This document shows, in pieces, positions 42,177 through 52,290 of a DNA stretch of 64,000 bases; positions within the stretch are counted from its first letter, which is position 1, and each line of letters opens with the position of its first letter. The notes below the pieces were generated by a model. It made no database searches. It worked only from the letters and a program-made list of their open reading frames with translations, and was not told where the DNA came from. The position numbers and the translations under genes were made by a program. Origin of the DNA: RUG334 sp045599645 (lineage in GTDB: Bacteria; Muiribacteriota; Ozemobacteria; Ozemobacterales; Ozemobacteraceae); contig JAZRWI010000014.1 of the NCBI GenBank assembly GCA_045599645.1, positions 1 to 64,000 on the forward strand. The letters run 5' to 3'.

Positions 42177-43523
42177 ATGGCTGTTGCTAAGACAATGACG
42201 GTAGGCGTTCCATGGAAGCATATCCTTATGTTTTCATTGCCGGTATTGTTCGGTCTGGTTCTTCAGCAGCTTTATAATACTGTTGATACCATTGTTGTTG
42301 GAAATTATGCCGGCGAAAACTCATTAGCAGCTGTAGGCACCACTTCTACATTGACCTTCCTGCTGATAGCAATTGCCACTGGTTTCTCTGCTGGTAATGG
42401 TGTTGTTGTTGCCCAGGCGTATGGTGCCCAGAATGATGATCTTGTAAGAGCAAATGCTTCTACTGGTATAATTCTTCTTTTAGGAATGGGCATTATATCT
42501 GGGGCCTTAGGCATTGCTTTTTCAAGACAGGCTTATGAAAGCATTGTTTCTGTCCCTCCAGAAATTCTTGAGCTGACTCTGGAATACTTTAATATTTGTA
42601 TGCTCGGAATGGTCTTCCAATTCGGATACAATATTTTTTCCTCAATTTTAAGGGCCATAGGCGATAGTGCAGCAACTTTATATTTCCTGCTGATAGCTTC
42701 GGTTTTAAATATCCTTCTTGATCTGTGGTTCGTTGCTGGCTTGAAATGGGGAGTTGCAGGAGCTGCCTGGGCTACAAATATATCTCAGGGTGTTTCTTTT
42801 ATATGCGCATACTGGTATATGACTAAGAAGTATCCTATATTCAGATTCAAGCTGAAAGAATTTACCTATAGCAACAAGCTTGCTTTGCAGACAATTCAGG
42901 TTGGCACACCAATAGCAGTTCAGTTGGTTATTGTTGCGTTAGGGCTTACCTTGATTCAGAGGGCTGTAAATGGCTTTGGTAAGTTTATGACAGCTTCGTT
43001 TACTGTCGGGCAAAGAATGGAATTGTTTCTGAATATGCCATTTCATGCTTTCCAGACAACGCTTGCAACCTATGCAGGTCAGAATATCGGCGCCGGTAAA
43101 ATGAACAGAGTTAAGCTTGGGACTAAACAAGCTTTGATCATGTCCGTTTCTTCAACTGTTGTAATCTCTATTTTCGTATGGTTATATGCAGCAAGAATAA
43201 TTGAAATTTTTGGAATCAGCGACCAGGCTGCAGTTTATTGTATTGATCATATAAGAACAATTGCTTTTGTAAATATTCTTTTATCATTTTACGTTCCTAT
43301 TTTCGGTGTTTTCCAGGGAGCAAACCACTGTGCTCTGCCAACTGTAGTTGCAACCATTGCACTTTCTACTAGAGTCATTGTTACTTATTTGTTCAAGGAT
43401 AGCCAGTATTTCGGTTATTCAATTATCTGGTGGAACGGCCTGTTCGGTTTCAGTCTTGCTCTTTGCGTAACCTGGTGCTTTTATCTTAGTGGAATCTGGC
43501 AGAAGAACGCTGTTATTAAGTAA
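42177..43523 (+). CDS. MATE family efflux transporter
   Basis: A 448-residue membrane protein with twelve hydrophobic segments. Family signatures include LPVLFGLVLQQLYNTVDTIVVG, GFSAGNGVVVAQAYGA and a repeat in the second half with AGQNIGAG. MATE pumps export organic cations or drugs by sodium or proton exchange; the substrate cannot be read from the sequence. It has its own promoter overlapped by an inverted repeat. Confidence 0.95.
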   Translation: MAVAKTMTVGVPWKHILMFSLPVLFGLVLQQLYNTVDTIVVGNYAGENSLAAVGTTSTLTFLLIAIATGFSAGNGVVVAQAYGAQNDDLVRANASTGIILLLGMGIISGALGIAFSRQAYESIVSVPPEILELTLEYFNICMLGMVFQFGYNIFSSILRAIGDSAATLYFLLIASVLNILLDLWFVAGLKWGVAGAAWATNISQGVSFICAYWYMTKKYPIFRFKLKEFTYSNKLALQTIQVGTPIAVQLVIVALGLTLIQRAVNGFGKFMTASFTVGQRMELFLNMPFHAFQTTLATYAGQNIGAGKMNRVKLGTKQALIMSVSSTVVISIFVWLYAARIIEIFGISDQAAVYCIDHIRTIAFVNILLSFYVPIFGVFQGANHCALPTVVATIALSTRVIVTYLFKDSQYFGYSIIWWNGLFGFSLALCVTWCFYLSGIWQKNAVIK

Positions 43524-43592
43524 CCTTCTCATTGTTGCGCAACTATATTACTCTCACTTGCTTTTATTTTAATAATAGGCTAAATTTATTAC

Positions 43593-44735
43593 ATGCTTAA
43601 CACATTAGTCATTGCTTTGCTTGCTGTCGGTATTGTTGTTGCCGCCATTAGCATTAAAATAGAAAAAATAAGAGTCATTGCATTGTTATTAGCTTGCTGC
43701 TGCGGAGCAGCCTGTTTTTGCCACTCTATTTTTAAAGTTAATCCCGATAAAGATTACATGCGTGTATTAGCAAATACTGATGTAAAAACAAAAATTGAAT
43801 ATTTTAAAAATGCTAAGGTAAATGACAATCTTAAAAAGCATATTATCTATTCTATTGCCGACCAGATTGAAAATCTTAGCTTAAATAACTTTAAAGCTGC
43901 ATTTATTGATGAGGAAAATCCGGTTATAGTCGAACTTCTTTTCGACAGACTACGCGAAAATGGATTGAATTTTTCAGACGAACAGTATGATTGCTTTGTT
44001 GAGGCAGCGATTTCCAATAAAAATGCCAGCTTCCGAAAGCGCCTTTTCCCTTCTGTATTTGCTGCTGAATCAGTATTTAAGTATGTTAAGAACTGCATGA
44101 GCAACATAGAAGATGTAGAACAATGCCGCAAACTGGAACAGTGTATTGATGCTTTCCCGGATATATTCAGCGAAAACGATAGAAAGCTGGGAAAAACAAT
44201 TGTAGAAGCTAAGAAAAATATTAGCAGCGCTGACGGTTCTGATTCTAACTATAATGGTAAACTGGCTGAATATGCTGCTATAAAGGAAGAATGCCGCACT
44301 AAGCTCTTAGGCGTAACTATTAACTGGACATTGCGCGGCACTGTTGAACGTAAGCTTGAAGATATTGAAAATGCATATTTGTTGAAAGATGCAAATATAG
44401 AAGGCAAGAGTCTTGATAGATGCATTGTTGTGCCTACTGATACAGCACTTGAAATAAATGCACAGGTAAAACTTGATGTAAAAGATGAGGGCGAACAGTA
44501 TTATAAGCTTGAAGATGGATTTGCAACCTTAAGGTATTTTAAAGAAGACCACTCAGCAACTTCTAGAAGTAGTCTTCAGGAGCAGATAGATAAGTGTGAC
44601 GAAGAAACCGCTAAGATTCATGCTGTTCTTGAAGCTAATAAGGACCGCTTAGAGGTTTACAAGGCTTTGTTTAATGCATGCTTTGATAGTTTTAGCAAGA
44701 ATTTTGCTCAGAAGGTGAAGAAATATGAATACTGA
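43593..44735 (+). CDS. uncharacterised membrane-anchored protein, first gene of SUMF1 operon
   Basis: A 380-residue protein that I do not recognise. Two N-terminal hydrophobic segments (about 2-20 and 28-47, the second with ALLLACCCGAACF) anchor a long helical domain (55-215) and a mixed domain (220-380) with a few strands (GVTINWTLRGTV, RCIVVPTDTALEIN). There is no clear Shine-Dalgarno sequence. Its 3' end overlaps the next gene by 11 bases, which links it to the two SUMF1 proteins that follow. Confidence 0.75.
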   Translation: MLNTLVIALLAVGIVVAAISIKIEKIRVIALLLACCCGAACFCHSIFKVNPDKDYMRVLANTDVKTKIEYFKNAKVNDNLKKHIIYSIADQIENLSLNNFKAAFIDEENPVIVELLFDRLRENGLNFSDEQYDCFVEAAISNKNASFRKRLFPSVFAAESVFKYVKNCMSNIEDVEQCRKLEQCIDAFPDIFSENDRKLGKTIVEAKKNISSADGSDSNYNGKLAEYAAIKEECRTKLLGVTINWTLRGTVERKLEDIENAYLLKDANIEGKSLDRCIVVPTDTALEINAQVKLDVKDEGEQYYKLEDGFATLRYFKEDHSATSRSSLQEQIDKCDEETAKIHAVLEANKDRLEVYKALFNACFDSFSKNFAQKVKKYEY

Positions 44736-46722
44736 AGAAAACAATAACCTTCAAGCAAATAATACAGCCAATAATCCTGATGCTCTTCAGAAGGAAAAGG
44801 CCCTGGTCACCAGAATTCAACTGATGATTGAAGATAAGCAATGGGAAGAAGCTGAAAAACGCTGCGATAAGCTATTGGAGGTAAATCCTAAGAATGACAG
44901 GGGCTGCCTTGCAAAGCTTTTCATACAGAATAAGGTTGGCAGTCTTGGTGCATTGCTAAAAAAGACAGATACTTTCATTGATTCTGAATATTGGAAAACA
45001 GCTTGTGAAAGTTCAGATTCTGCTTTGGTAGCAAAGCTTAAGAAGATAGAAGAAAATATTCTTGCTGAACGTAAAAAAGCCGAAGCAGAGTCAGCTACGG
45101 AAAAATTAAAGCAGGCCATTGCTGATTCAGAAAAAAAGCGAGAAGAGGAGGGAAACGGGAAGCTTAAAGCAATAAATACCGATTCCTCTGAATTTGGCAA
45201 GAGGTTGGACCCAACCGCTGGAAGAAGAAAAATAATCTCCTGGACTTGCCTGGGAATAGCTTTTGTAATTCTATTTGCATGCGGAATTTACTATTTTAAC
45301 AACGTTATAATTCCTGCCCAGATTTATTCTGAAGGGTGCAAGCTATTCAATAATGGGAATTATAAAGCAGCTTCAGATTGTCTGGCTCAGAACGAAAATC
45401 ACCCTGAAAGTGTGCTGAAGCTTCAGGAATGCAGGGAAGCCGACAGCAAGGTTGTCATGGAGGGTAAATATAGTCAGGCCATAGGTTATTGGGAAAAATC
45501 AGACTATACTAATGCAATAGTAATGTTTAATCAGATAGGTTTCTTCAATGATGCTCAGCTTAAGACTATTGAATCCTTAAAGCTTGCTAATGGCGATCCA
45601 ATGGTTATCCGTGAAGCAGAAGTATTTGATGAAAAAACAATTGCAGCAAGATTAGCAGAAGAAAAAGAAACTAAGCGCAAGGCTATTGAAGAAATAGAAA
45701 AAATGGCGGCCGCTGAAGAAGCTAAGAGAGCTCGCATTGTCAGTGAAGCTGCTCGTAAAGCTGCATTGGAAGAAAATAGACGCGTAATGGAAGCTAAAGA
45801 AGCAAAGCAAAAGCTGGAGGAAGAGGCTAGACAAAAAATAGCTGATGAAGCCGCCAGACTTCGTGATGCCCAGGAAGAAGCTGAACGAGTTGCTAAAGAA
45901 ACTGAAAAGCGCAGAGCAGCCATGAGGGTTGACCTTGGGCAGAACAAGGTCATAACTGTAAATGGCTACAATATTGAACTTATTGCATGTCCGGCAGGTT
46001 CTTTTACTATGGGCAGTCCGGTAAATGAATTAGGCAGAAATTCTGATGAAACTCCGCATCAGGTTACTATTTCGCAAGGCTTTTATATTGGAAAATATGA
46101 AGTAACTCAGGGCTTATACAAGGCAATTACTGGTATGAACCCGGCTAGAAGCTTTATAAAAGGTGATAAAAAACCGGTATATCAGGTTAGCTGGTTCATG
46201 GCAGATGAATTCTGTGACAAGCTTAATAAGCTTACTCAGAAAACAAGACCATCACATTGGCACTTTGATTTACCAACAGAAGCTCAGTGGGAATACGCAT
46301 GCAGAGCTGGCTACCCGACAGCCTTCAATAACGGTGGTAGTATTGTGCCGAATAATAAGAGATGTCCTGCTTTGGAACAGGCTGGCTGGTATGCTGCTAA
46401 TACTCCAGCAAGACAACTTTCTGACGTTGGCATGAGACAGGCAAACTGCTGGTATATTCACGATATGCACGGCGGTGTCTGGGAATGGTGTAAGGACTAT
46501 TATGGGAATTATCCATCTAGTGCGACTTTGAATCCTTGCCGTCTTGATGGCTTCAAAAAAGTTCTCAGAGGTGGTAGTATAAGAAGTCAGGCTAAGGATT
46601 GCCGTTCTGCTTCCAGAAGAGGCAGTGTTCCAGGTAATGATGGCAATGGCGAGTATGATATAGGCTTCAGGCTTGTTCTTGTTGCCGATTCTTACGAAAA
46701 AACCTTCCAGGCTGATGAATAA
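44725..46722 (+). CDS. TPR-like membrane protein with C-terminal SUMF1 domain
   Basis: A 665-residue protein. Residues 15-85 look like a TPR pair. A membrane helix lies at about 171-192 (ISWTCLGIAFVILFACGIYYF split). A second helical repeat region (200-290) is followed by an Ala/Glu/Lys/Arg coiled coil (300-395). The C-terminal 265 residues are an FGE-sulfatase/SUMF1 domain: CPAGSFTMGSP, ETPHQVTI, GKYEVTQG, LPTEAQWEYACRAG, DMHGGVWEWCKDYYG, RGGS and GFRLVLV. No CxxxxC catalytic pair is visible, so a ligand-binding role is likelier than formylglycine formation. It is translationally coupled to its upstream neighbour. Confidence 0.88.
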   Translation: MNTEENNNLQANNTANNPDALQKEKALVTRIQLMIEDKQWEEAEKRCDKLLEVNPKNDRGCLAKLFIQNKVGSLGALLKKTDTFIDSEYWKTACESSDSALVAKLKKIEENILAERKKAEAESATEKLKQAIADSEKKREEEGNGKLKAINTDSSEFGKRLDPTAGRRKIISWTCLGIAFVILFACGIYYFNNVIIPAQIYSEGCKLFNNGNYKAASDCLAQNENHPESVLKLQECREADSKVVMEGKYSQAIGYWEKSDYTNAIVMFNQIGFFNDAQLKTIESLKLANGDPMVIREAEVFDEKTIAARLAEEKETKRKAIEEIEKMAAAEEAKRARIVSEAARKAALEENRRVMEAKEAKQKLEEEARQKIADEAARLRDAQEEAERVAKETEKRRAAMRVDLGQNKVITVNGYNIELIACPAGSFTMGSPVNELGRNSDETPHQVTISQGFYIGKYEVTQGLYKAITGMNPARSFIKGDKKPVYQVSWFMADEFCDKLNKLTQKTRPSHWHFDLPTEAQWEYACRAGYPTAFNNGGSIVPNNKRCPALEQAGWYAANTPARQLSDVGMRQANCWYIHDMHGGVWEWCKDYYGNYPSSATLNPCRLDGFKKVLRGGSIRSQAKDCRSASRRGSVPGNDGNGEYDIGFRLVLVADSYEKTFQADE

Positions 46723-46734
46723 CAGGTTAATAAT

Positions 46735-48201
46735 ATGGCTGCAACTGAATTACAGACAAAACTAAAGGAAGGCATGGCATTTCTTGCGAAGCAGGAATAT
46801 GATCAGGCTAAGAATTATTTCAACGATTTACTGGATGAATACCCTGAATCGGCTCAGTGTTACTATGGCCTGATGATGGCTGAACTGAAGGCTAACAGCT
46901 TTGCGCAGCTTGAAAAAGTAGAAATACATATTGGTGATTTAACAAGCTTCAAGCGCGCTCTTCGATTTAGTGATCCAGCTTTTAAAGCACGTCTTGAGAC
47001 AATCCAACAAAAGAACGAAGAATATATCCGTTTAAAGCTTGAAGAAAGCAAGGTTTTATTGAATAAACCCAAGCAAGAAGCCAACCCTGTTCAGAAACCT
47101 GAGCTTGTTTCGGAACCAGAAGCTGCCTCAAAACTAGCACTTGAATCTGCAGAAGAATCAAAAGAAAAATCTGAACCTGTTCAAGTATCTGAACCTGTTC
47201 AAATTCAGGAACAGATTGTGAAACAGGAATCGGTTAGTAATATCGAGCCTGCTCAGCAGCTCGATAGCTTTTCTGAACCAAATGAAAAAACTGATTCTCA
47301 GGAAGTTTCCCCTAAAAAAAGCAAAGCAGGTTTAATCGCTGCCGTTTTTGGCATTGTTGCAATTGCCGGTTATTTTGCATTCAGCGGGAAACCATCTGAT
47401 GAAAAGATTGAAGAAACAGTAGTTACAAAGACAACTACAGTCGAAAATAATACTACATTGGACTTATCAAAGCCCACTAAATTCAAGGCAGGTAGCGTTG
47501 AATTTGAAATGATGCCTTGTCCTGCTGGAAGCTTCATGATGGGCAGTCAGCAAAACGAGCTGGGACGTGAAGAACAGGAAACACCGCATAATGTTACTAT
47601 TGAAAAGCCGTTTCTGATTGGCAAATACGAGGTTGTTCAGGCTTTGTTCTCTGAAGTAACCGGCGAAAATTATTCTAAGTATTATGGCTTGGATAATCCT
47701 GCTGACAGTGTAAGTTATAATGCTGCAGAAGACTTTTGTAAAAAGCTTAATGAGATGACAAAGCTGGTTAGACCAGCTGGCTACAAATTTGATATTCCAA
47801 CTGAGGCTCAGTGGGAATATGCATGCAGAGCTGGCTCTACAACAGCTATCAATAGCGGCAAGAATTTAACTTCAGACAAAGAATACTGCGCTAATCTCGA
47901 TGAGGTTGGCTGGTATGTTTTCAATGCTTTCGGTGTTACCCATCCTGTTGGACAGAAGAATCCCAATGCCTGGGGAATATATGATATGCACGGTAATGTG
48001 GGTGAGTGGTGTAAAGATTGGTATATAGAAGGCTACGGAATGAATGATAAAGATACCTCTGATAATCAAACCAAGGTGGTTAGAGGTGGAAACTTTGTTG
48101 TAGTTCCGTCAAGATGCCGTTGCGCAAGCCGAAATATGGCTCCGGAAGATTTGGAAAACATTAGTCTGGGTTTCAGAATAGTATTAGTTTATGAGAAATA
48201 A
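46735..48201 (+). CDS. TPR-like membrane protein with C-terminal SUMF1 domain (smaller)
   Basis: A 488-residue relative of the previous gene, 12 bases downstream. Residues 1-110 are TPR-like. Residues 115-200 are a Glu/Pro/Val-rich linker with repeated SEPVQ. A membrane helix is at about 202-220 (LIAAVFGIVAIAGYFAF). The SUMF1 domain (about 250-488) has CPAGSFMMGSQ, ETPHNVTI, IPTEAQWEYACRAG, DMHGNVGEWCKDWY, RGGNF and GFRIVLV. With the preceding two genes it forms one operon of membrane proteins of unknown task. Confidence 0.88.
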   Translation: MAATELQTKLKEGMAFLAKQEYDQAKNYFNDLLDEYPESAQCYYGLMMAELKANSFAQLEKVEIHIGDLTSFKRALRFSDPAFKARLETIQQKNEEYIRLKLEESKVLLNKPKQEANPVQKPELVSEPEAASKLALESAEESKEKSEPVQVSEPVQIQEQIVKQESVSNIEPAQQLDSFSEPNEKTDSQEVSPKKSKAGLIAAVFGIVAIAGYFAFSGKPSDEKIEETVVTKTTTVENNTTLDLSKPTKFKAGSVEFEMMPCPAGSFMMGSQQNELGREEQETPHNVTIEKPFLIGKYEVVQALFSEVTGENYSKYYGLDNPADSVSYNAAEDFCKKLNEMTKLVRPAGYKFDIPTEAQWEYACRAGSTTAINSGKNLTSDKEYCANLDEVGWYVFNAFGVTHPVGQKNPNAWGIYDMHGNVGEWCKDWYIEGYGMNDKDTSDNQTKVVRGGNFVVVPSRCRCASRNMAPEDLENISLGFRIVLVYEK

Positions 48202-48213
48202 TTAAGATATTAG

Positions 48214-48269
48214 TTGTATTATTGATTAATATTGTTATAGAATACAGTTTACAAAATTGTGTACACAAT
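48214..48269 (+). promoter_or_regulatory. promoter region and palindrome before the M3 peptidase gene
   Basis: TTGTAT (48214-48219), 16 bases, TATAGA (48236-48241). A perfect palindrome ATTGTGTACACAAT (48256-48269) follows at about +8 to +20, a possible operator. Confidence 0.4.
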
Positions 48270-48283
48270 CGGGAAAACATAAC

Positions 48284-50374
48284 ATGAATTCACTCTCAAA
48301 TCCCTTAATGAAGCGAACGGGACTACCTGAATACGAACAGGCTACTGCAGAAAATTTTATTCCTGCAATTAAATCTGTGTTCGCAAGAACAGAAGAAATT
48401 CTGAAAAAAGTAGAAGAAAATGCTGAAAAGGAAGAACCGTCATGGGAATCATTGGTTGCCCCATTTGATGATTCTGACCTTGATTGGGAATATACCTGGA
48501 GCGTATTGAATCATCTTAAGAGCGTTAAAAACTCTGATGGTCTGCGCAAGGCTTATGACCAGCTTATGCCGGAATGCATAGCTCTTTCACTTAGAATGTC
48601 TCAGAGCAAACCAAGATACAAAGCATTACTGGCTTTAAAGGAAAGCAAAGCATATAAGAAATTCAATGATGCAAAGAAACGTATCGTTGATTCTCTGATT
48701 CTTGGCTCAGAAAAGAGTGGTATTGCTCTTGAAGGCGAAAAGAAAGAACGTTTTAATGCCATTGTTAAGAGAATGACTGAAATATCCAATAAATTCTCTA
48801 ACAATATTCTGGACTCCACAAAAGCTTTTGGTATGGTCATTGAAGACGAAAAAGATACTGAAGGCTGGCCTGATATGCTTAAGATACTTTCTTCTGTATC
48901 ATACGCCAAGAAAAACAATACAAAGCCTAATCCAAAGCACGGTCCTTGGATGATAACACTTGATGGACCAAGCTATCTGCCATTTATGCAGCATTGTCGC
49001 AATAGAGATTTGCGCTTCAAAGTTTATGATGCTTATACAACAAGAGCGTCAGAACCTGAATTTGATAATGCTGTTCTTATAACAGAGCTTCTTAAGCTTC
49101 GCAAGGAACAGGCTCAGCTCCTTGGCTTCAATAATTATGCTGAATTAAGCCTCAGCAGCAAGATGGCTCAGAATATCGATAACGTAAAGAAAATGATTGA
49201 TGAGCTTGAAGAAGCCTCTAAGCCTTTTGCTAAGAAAGAACAGGAAGAACTTGTAAATTTCGCACATGAAAATGGTTTTGAAGGTGAATTGCAGCCCTGG
49301 GATACTCATTTTTGGTCTGAAAGACAGCGTGAAAAGCTTTTTGATTTCACTGAAGACCAGATAAGACCTTATTTCCCACTGCCAAGAGTTCTTGATTCTT
49401 TGTTTAAGCTTTGCAACAAGCTTTATGGCATCAATATCAGAAAATCTGAATATTCTAAGATTCCAAAATGGCATGATGACGTAATGTTCTTCAATATTTT
49501 TGATGAACGTGACAACATGATTGCACATTTCTATTTAGATCCATATTCCCGCCCTGCTGAAAAGCGTGGTGGCGCATGGATGAATACCTGCCGCAGCCGC
49601 AGAGTAGTTAACGGCAAGCTTACCAGACCAGTAATCTATGTTATCTGTAACGGCACACCAGCTATGGATAACGCTCCGTCACTGATGAGCTTCTATGAAG
49701 TTAATACACTGTTCCATGAATTCGGTCATGCTTTGCAGGGTATGCTCACTACAATTGATGAAGCAGAAGCTTCAGGGGTTTCTGGCGTAGAATGGGATGC
49801 TGTTGAACTTGCCAGCCAGTTTATGGAAAACTGGTGCTTGAACCGTGAAACCTTCTTTGGTATGGCAAAGCACTATAAGACAGGTGAAACTATTCCAAAC
49901 GAACTTTACGAAAAGATTAAAGATGCTGAACATTACCGTGGTGCCTATGCAATGCTCAGACAGCTGTCTTTTGCAAAGATAGACCTTTACCTGCACAGCG
50001 ATTTTGACCCAGATGGTAAGGAAACTCCATTTGAAGCTTTCCAGCGCATTAATGATGAAACCTGTCCGAGCAAGCTTTACAAGAACGACAAGTTCCTTTG
50101 TGGCTTCTCTCACATATTTGCAGGTGGTTACAGCGCAGGCTACTATAGCTACAAATGGGCTGAAGTTCTTAGTGCAGACGCTTTTGCAGCCTTTGAAGAA
50201 GCTGGCCTCGACAATGAAGAAAAGGTGGTTGAAATCGGTCATCGCTTCAGAGATACTGTTTTGGCTCTTGGTGGAAGTAAGCATCCTGCAGAAGTTTATC
50301 GCATGTTCCGTGGTCGTGATGCTACAACAGCAGCATTATTAAGACATACACTCGGAATTGGCGAAAAAAAGTAA
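48284..50374 (+). CDS. prlC: M3 family oligopeptidase (oligopeptidase A-like)
   Basis: A 696-residue cytoplasmic zinc metallopeptidase. The active-site motif HEFGHALQG is intact near residue 478, and the C-terminal FAGGYSAGYYSYKWAEVLSADAF segment (split here) is typical of M3A peptidases that clear short peptides. No signal peptide. ATG 48284 is preferred because the homology (NPLMKRTGLPEYEQATAENFIPAI, split) begins right after it; a TTG 27 bases upstream would lie in the palindrome. The gene has its own promoter and a terminator. Confidence 0.94.
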   Translation: MNSLSNPLMKRTGLPEYEQATAENFIPAIKSVFARTEEILKKVEENAEKEEPSWESLVAPFDDSDLDWEYTWSVLNHLKSVKNSDGLRKAYDQLMPECIALSLRMSQSKPRYKALLALKESKAYKKFNDAKKRIVDSLILGSEKSGIALEGEKKERFNAIVKRMTEISNKFSNNILDSTKAFGMVIEDEKDTEGWPDMLKILSSVSYAKKNNTKPNPKHGPWMITLDGPSYLPFMQHCRNRDLRFKVYDAYTTRASEPEFDNAVLITELLKLRKEQAQLLGFNNYAELSLSSKMAQNIDNVKKMIDELEEASKPFAKKEQEELVNFAHENGFEGELQPWDTHFWSERQREKLFDFTEDQIRPYFPLPRVLDSLFKLCNKLYGINIRKSEYSKIPKWHDDVMFFNIFDERDNMIAHFYLDPYSRPAEKRGGAWMNTCRSRRVVNGKLTRPVIYVICNGTPAMDNAPSLMSFYEVNTLFHEFGHALQGMLTTIDEAEASGVSGVEWDAVELASQFMENWCLNRETFFGMAKHYKTGETIPNELYEKIKDAEHYRGAYAMLRQLSFAKIDLYLHSDFDPDGKETPFEAFQRINDETCPSKLYKNDKFLCGFSHIFAGGYSAGYYSYKWAEVLSADAFAAFEEAGLDNEEKVVEIGHRFRDTVLALGGSKHPAEVYRMFRGRDATTAALLRHTLGIGEKK

Positions 50375-50389
50375 TTAACTGATTGCAAG

Positions 50390-50429
50390 AATACGCTTCG
50401 TTACCAAATATTAACGGAGCGTATTTTTT
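50390..50429 (+). terminator. terminator after the M3 peptidase gene
   Basis: AATACGCTTCGTTA pairs with TAACGGAGCGTATT (14 bp with one G-T pair) and is followed by TTTTT. Confidence 0.85.
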
Positions 50430-50483
50430 ATTGTTTGTTAATAATACTGTATAATATAATTATAGAGGAGAAGGGGACATAAT

Positions 50484-52202
50484 ATGTTTATTGAAGACCA
50501 GACCGCTTTTGAAGCAATGAAATTAGCCTATAGTGGTGAATATGAAAAAGCCATTGAAAAATTCGAAGATTTTCTGAAGCGCGAACCGAATCAGATTCAG
50601 ATGATGGGTGAATTGTGCAATTGTTATGCTGAAACTAAGCGTTATGAAGATTTGGAAAAACTGGCATCAAGAGCGCTTTTAATTTCTCAGAATCGTGTCA
50701 GCACAGATAATATAGGCAGATTTTACGGATATCTTGGAAAATCATATTTATACAGAGACGACTATGTTCCCGCTGCTAAGTATTTCAGACTTGCTATAGC
50801 CAATAAACCTCATTTTATACCGAATTATCAGGAATTGGCTTATTCATTATTTTACCAGGGGCAGTATGAGGAAACCGTAGAATTATTCAAACAAATAATT
50901 GATATGAATTCTGACTATGCCAAGGATTATGAAATAGAAAAGAAAATCGGTATCGTATTTGATACCTGGAATGAAAAGGACCCTTCCAGAAATTTATTTG
51001 TTTCCGGTTTCCATGCAGAGAATGAAAAAAATTATAGTCTTGCTAAAATAGAATATAAAAAATGTCTGGAGCACGACCCCGATAATCTGGAAGCATTATT
51101 TGGGCTGTTTTCTATAGCTAAGGAAGAAAATGTTATTCATGAGGCAATTTGCATTGGTGAAAGCCTATTTAAGAAGCTTCAACGCTTTGAATACAAAAAT
51201 AAAAGCTATTTAAAGCCACCTTTGTATATCGGTCTTTCTATTTTGTTTCAAAAGCTTGATGACTTCGAGAAATCAGCAGAATATGGAAAATATTTTTATA
51301 CCACTGTGCTTATGGATGATGCTAAGAAAGCCTTAGAAGAAAAAAAATATGACGAGGCTTTAAAATTATATCTTAAAGCTTTGGGTGTTGGTAGAAACAG
51401 CTTTGACGTATTAGATAAAATAATAGATTATTATTATATTTTAAATAAAATAGATAAAATTGCTGAATATCTTGATAGTGCTCTGAAGCTGGCAATGAAT
51501 AAATATGACAATGGTAGAGTTGCTGACTACTGCTTGAAATTTGCAAAATATTTTGCTTTGCAGCATAATCAGGAACAGGCTCAGAAATATTGCGAGCTTG
51601 CTGCTAACAGCTCTACAGATTTAGATTTTAAATTAAAAGCAAATAACTATATAGGAACTATGCTTTATATAGTTGAGGATTATAGTGAAGCATTAAAATT
51701 TTTTGAATGCTGCGAAAAATTAGTTTCAAAAGGTGCTGTAGATAAATATGATATTCCGAGTTCACTTATAAAAACAAGGAATATGCTTGATGAAAACTCA
51801 GATATGAGAAGGGCTGAAAAGCATTTTCTTGCTGGCAGAAAGCTAAGAGTGCAAGAAAACTTTGAAGCTGCAGTAAAAGAATATGAAGCTTCCCTTGCTA
51901 TCAGGCCACAGGTTATTGAGGTTATGTGGGAATTGGCCTACAGCTATATGCGTATTGGCAAGCTTTTAGAGTCTAGTGACGTGTCTGAAGAAGCCTACAA
52001 GGTTTCAATGCAATCAGGTGATAATCAGTATGCAGAAGCTTTGGCATATAATGTTGGTTTATATAACTTCAAAACCAGGAATTATGAAAAAGCGCTGAAA
52101 TATTTTACCGAGTCACAAAAATTCAATCCTGAAAAAGAAGAATATAAAAAGTTTATAGAGGAATGTCGCAGAAATATTTTAGGTGATAACATAATTCATT
52201 AA
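50484..52202 (+). CDS. tetratricopeptide repeat protein
   Basis: A 572-residue, all-helical protein made of about 12-14 TPR-type helix pairs from end to end (for example AMKLAYSGEYEKAIEKFEDF, ALAYNVGLYNFKTRNYEKAL). There is no signal peptide, membrane helix or enzyme domain, so it is probably a cytoplasmic scaffold. GAGGAG and AAGGGG stand before the ATG. A TATAAT is at 50450-50455. Single gene; the partner is not evident from context. Confidence 0.85.
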   Translation: MFIEDQTAFEAMKLAYSGEYEKAIEKFEDFLKREPNQIQMMGELCNCYAETKRYEDLEKLASRALLISQNRVSTDNIGRFYGYLGKSYLYRDDYVPAAKYFRLAIANKPHFIPNYQELAYSLFYQGQYEETVELFKQIIDMNSDYAKDYEIEKKIGIVFDTWNEKDPSRNLFVSGFHAENEKNYSLAKIEYKKCLEHDPDNLEALFGLFSIAKEENVIHEAICIGESLFKKLQRFEYKNKSYLKPPLYIGLSILFQKLDDFEKSAEYGKYFYTTVLMDDAKKALEEKKYDEALKLYLKALGVGRNSFDVLDKIIDYYYILNKIDKIAEYLDSALKLAMNKYDNGRVADYCLKFAKYFALQHNQEQAQKYCELAANSSTDLDFKLKANNYIGTMLYIVEDYSEALKFFECCEKLVSKGAVDKYDIPSSLIKTRNMLDENSDMRRAEKHFLAGRKLRVQENFEAAVKEYEASLAIRPQVIEVMWELAYSYMRIGKLLESSDVSEEAYKVSMQSGDNQYAEALAYNVGLYNFKTRNYEKALKYFTESQKFNPEKEEYKKFIEECRRNILGDNIIH

Positions 52203-52290
52203 TAATGATAGCTTATTTAAAGCTATTTGAATTAGTGGTATCATTAAAAACAGTAAAGATGCACTACGGTGCCAATGTCAGGAGCAAAAT

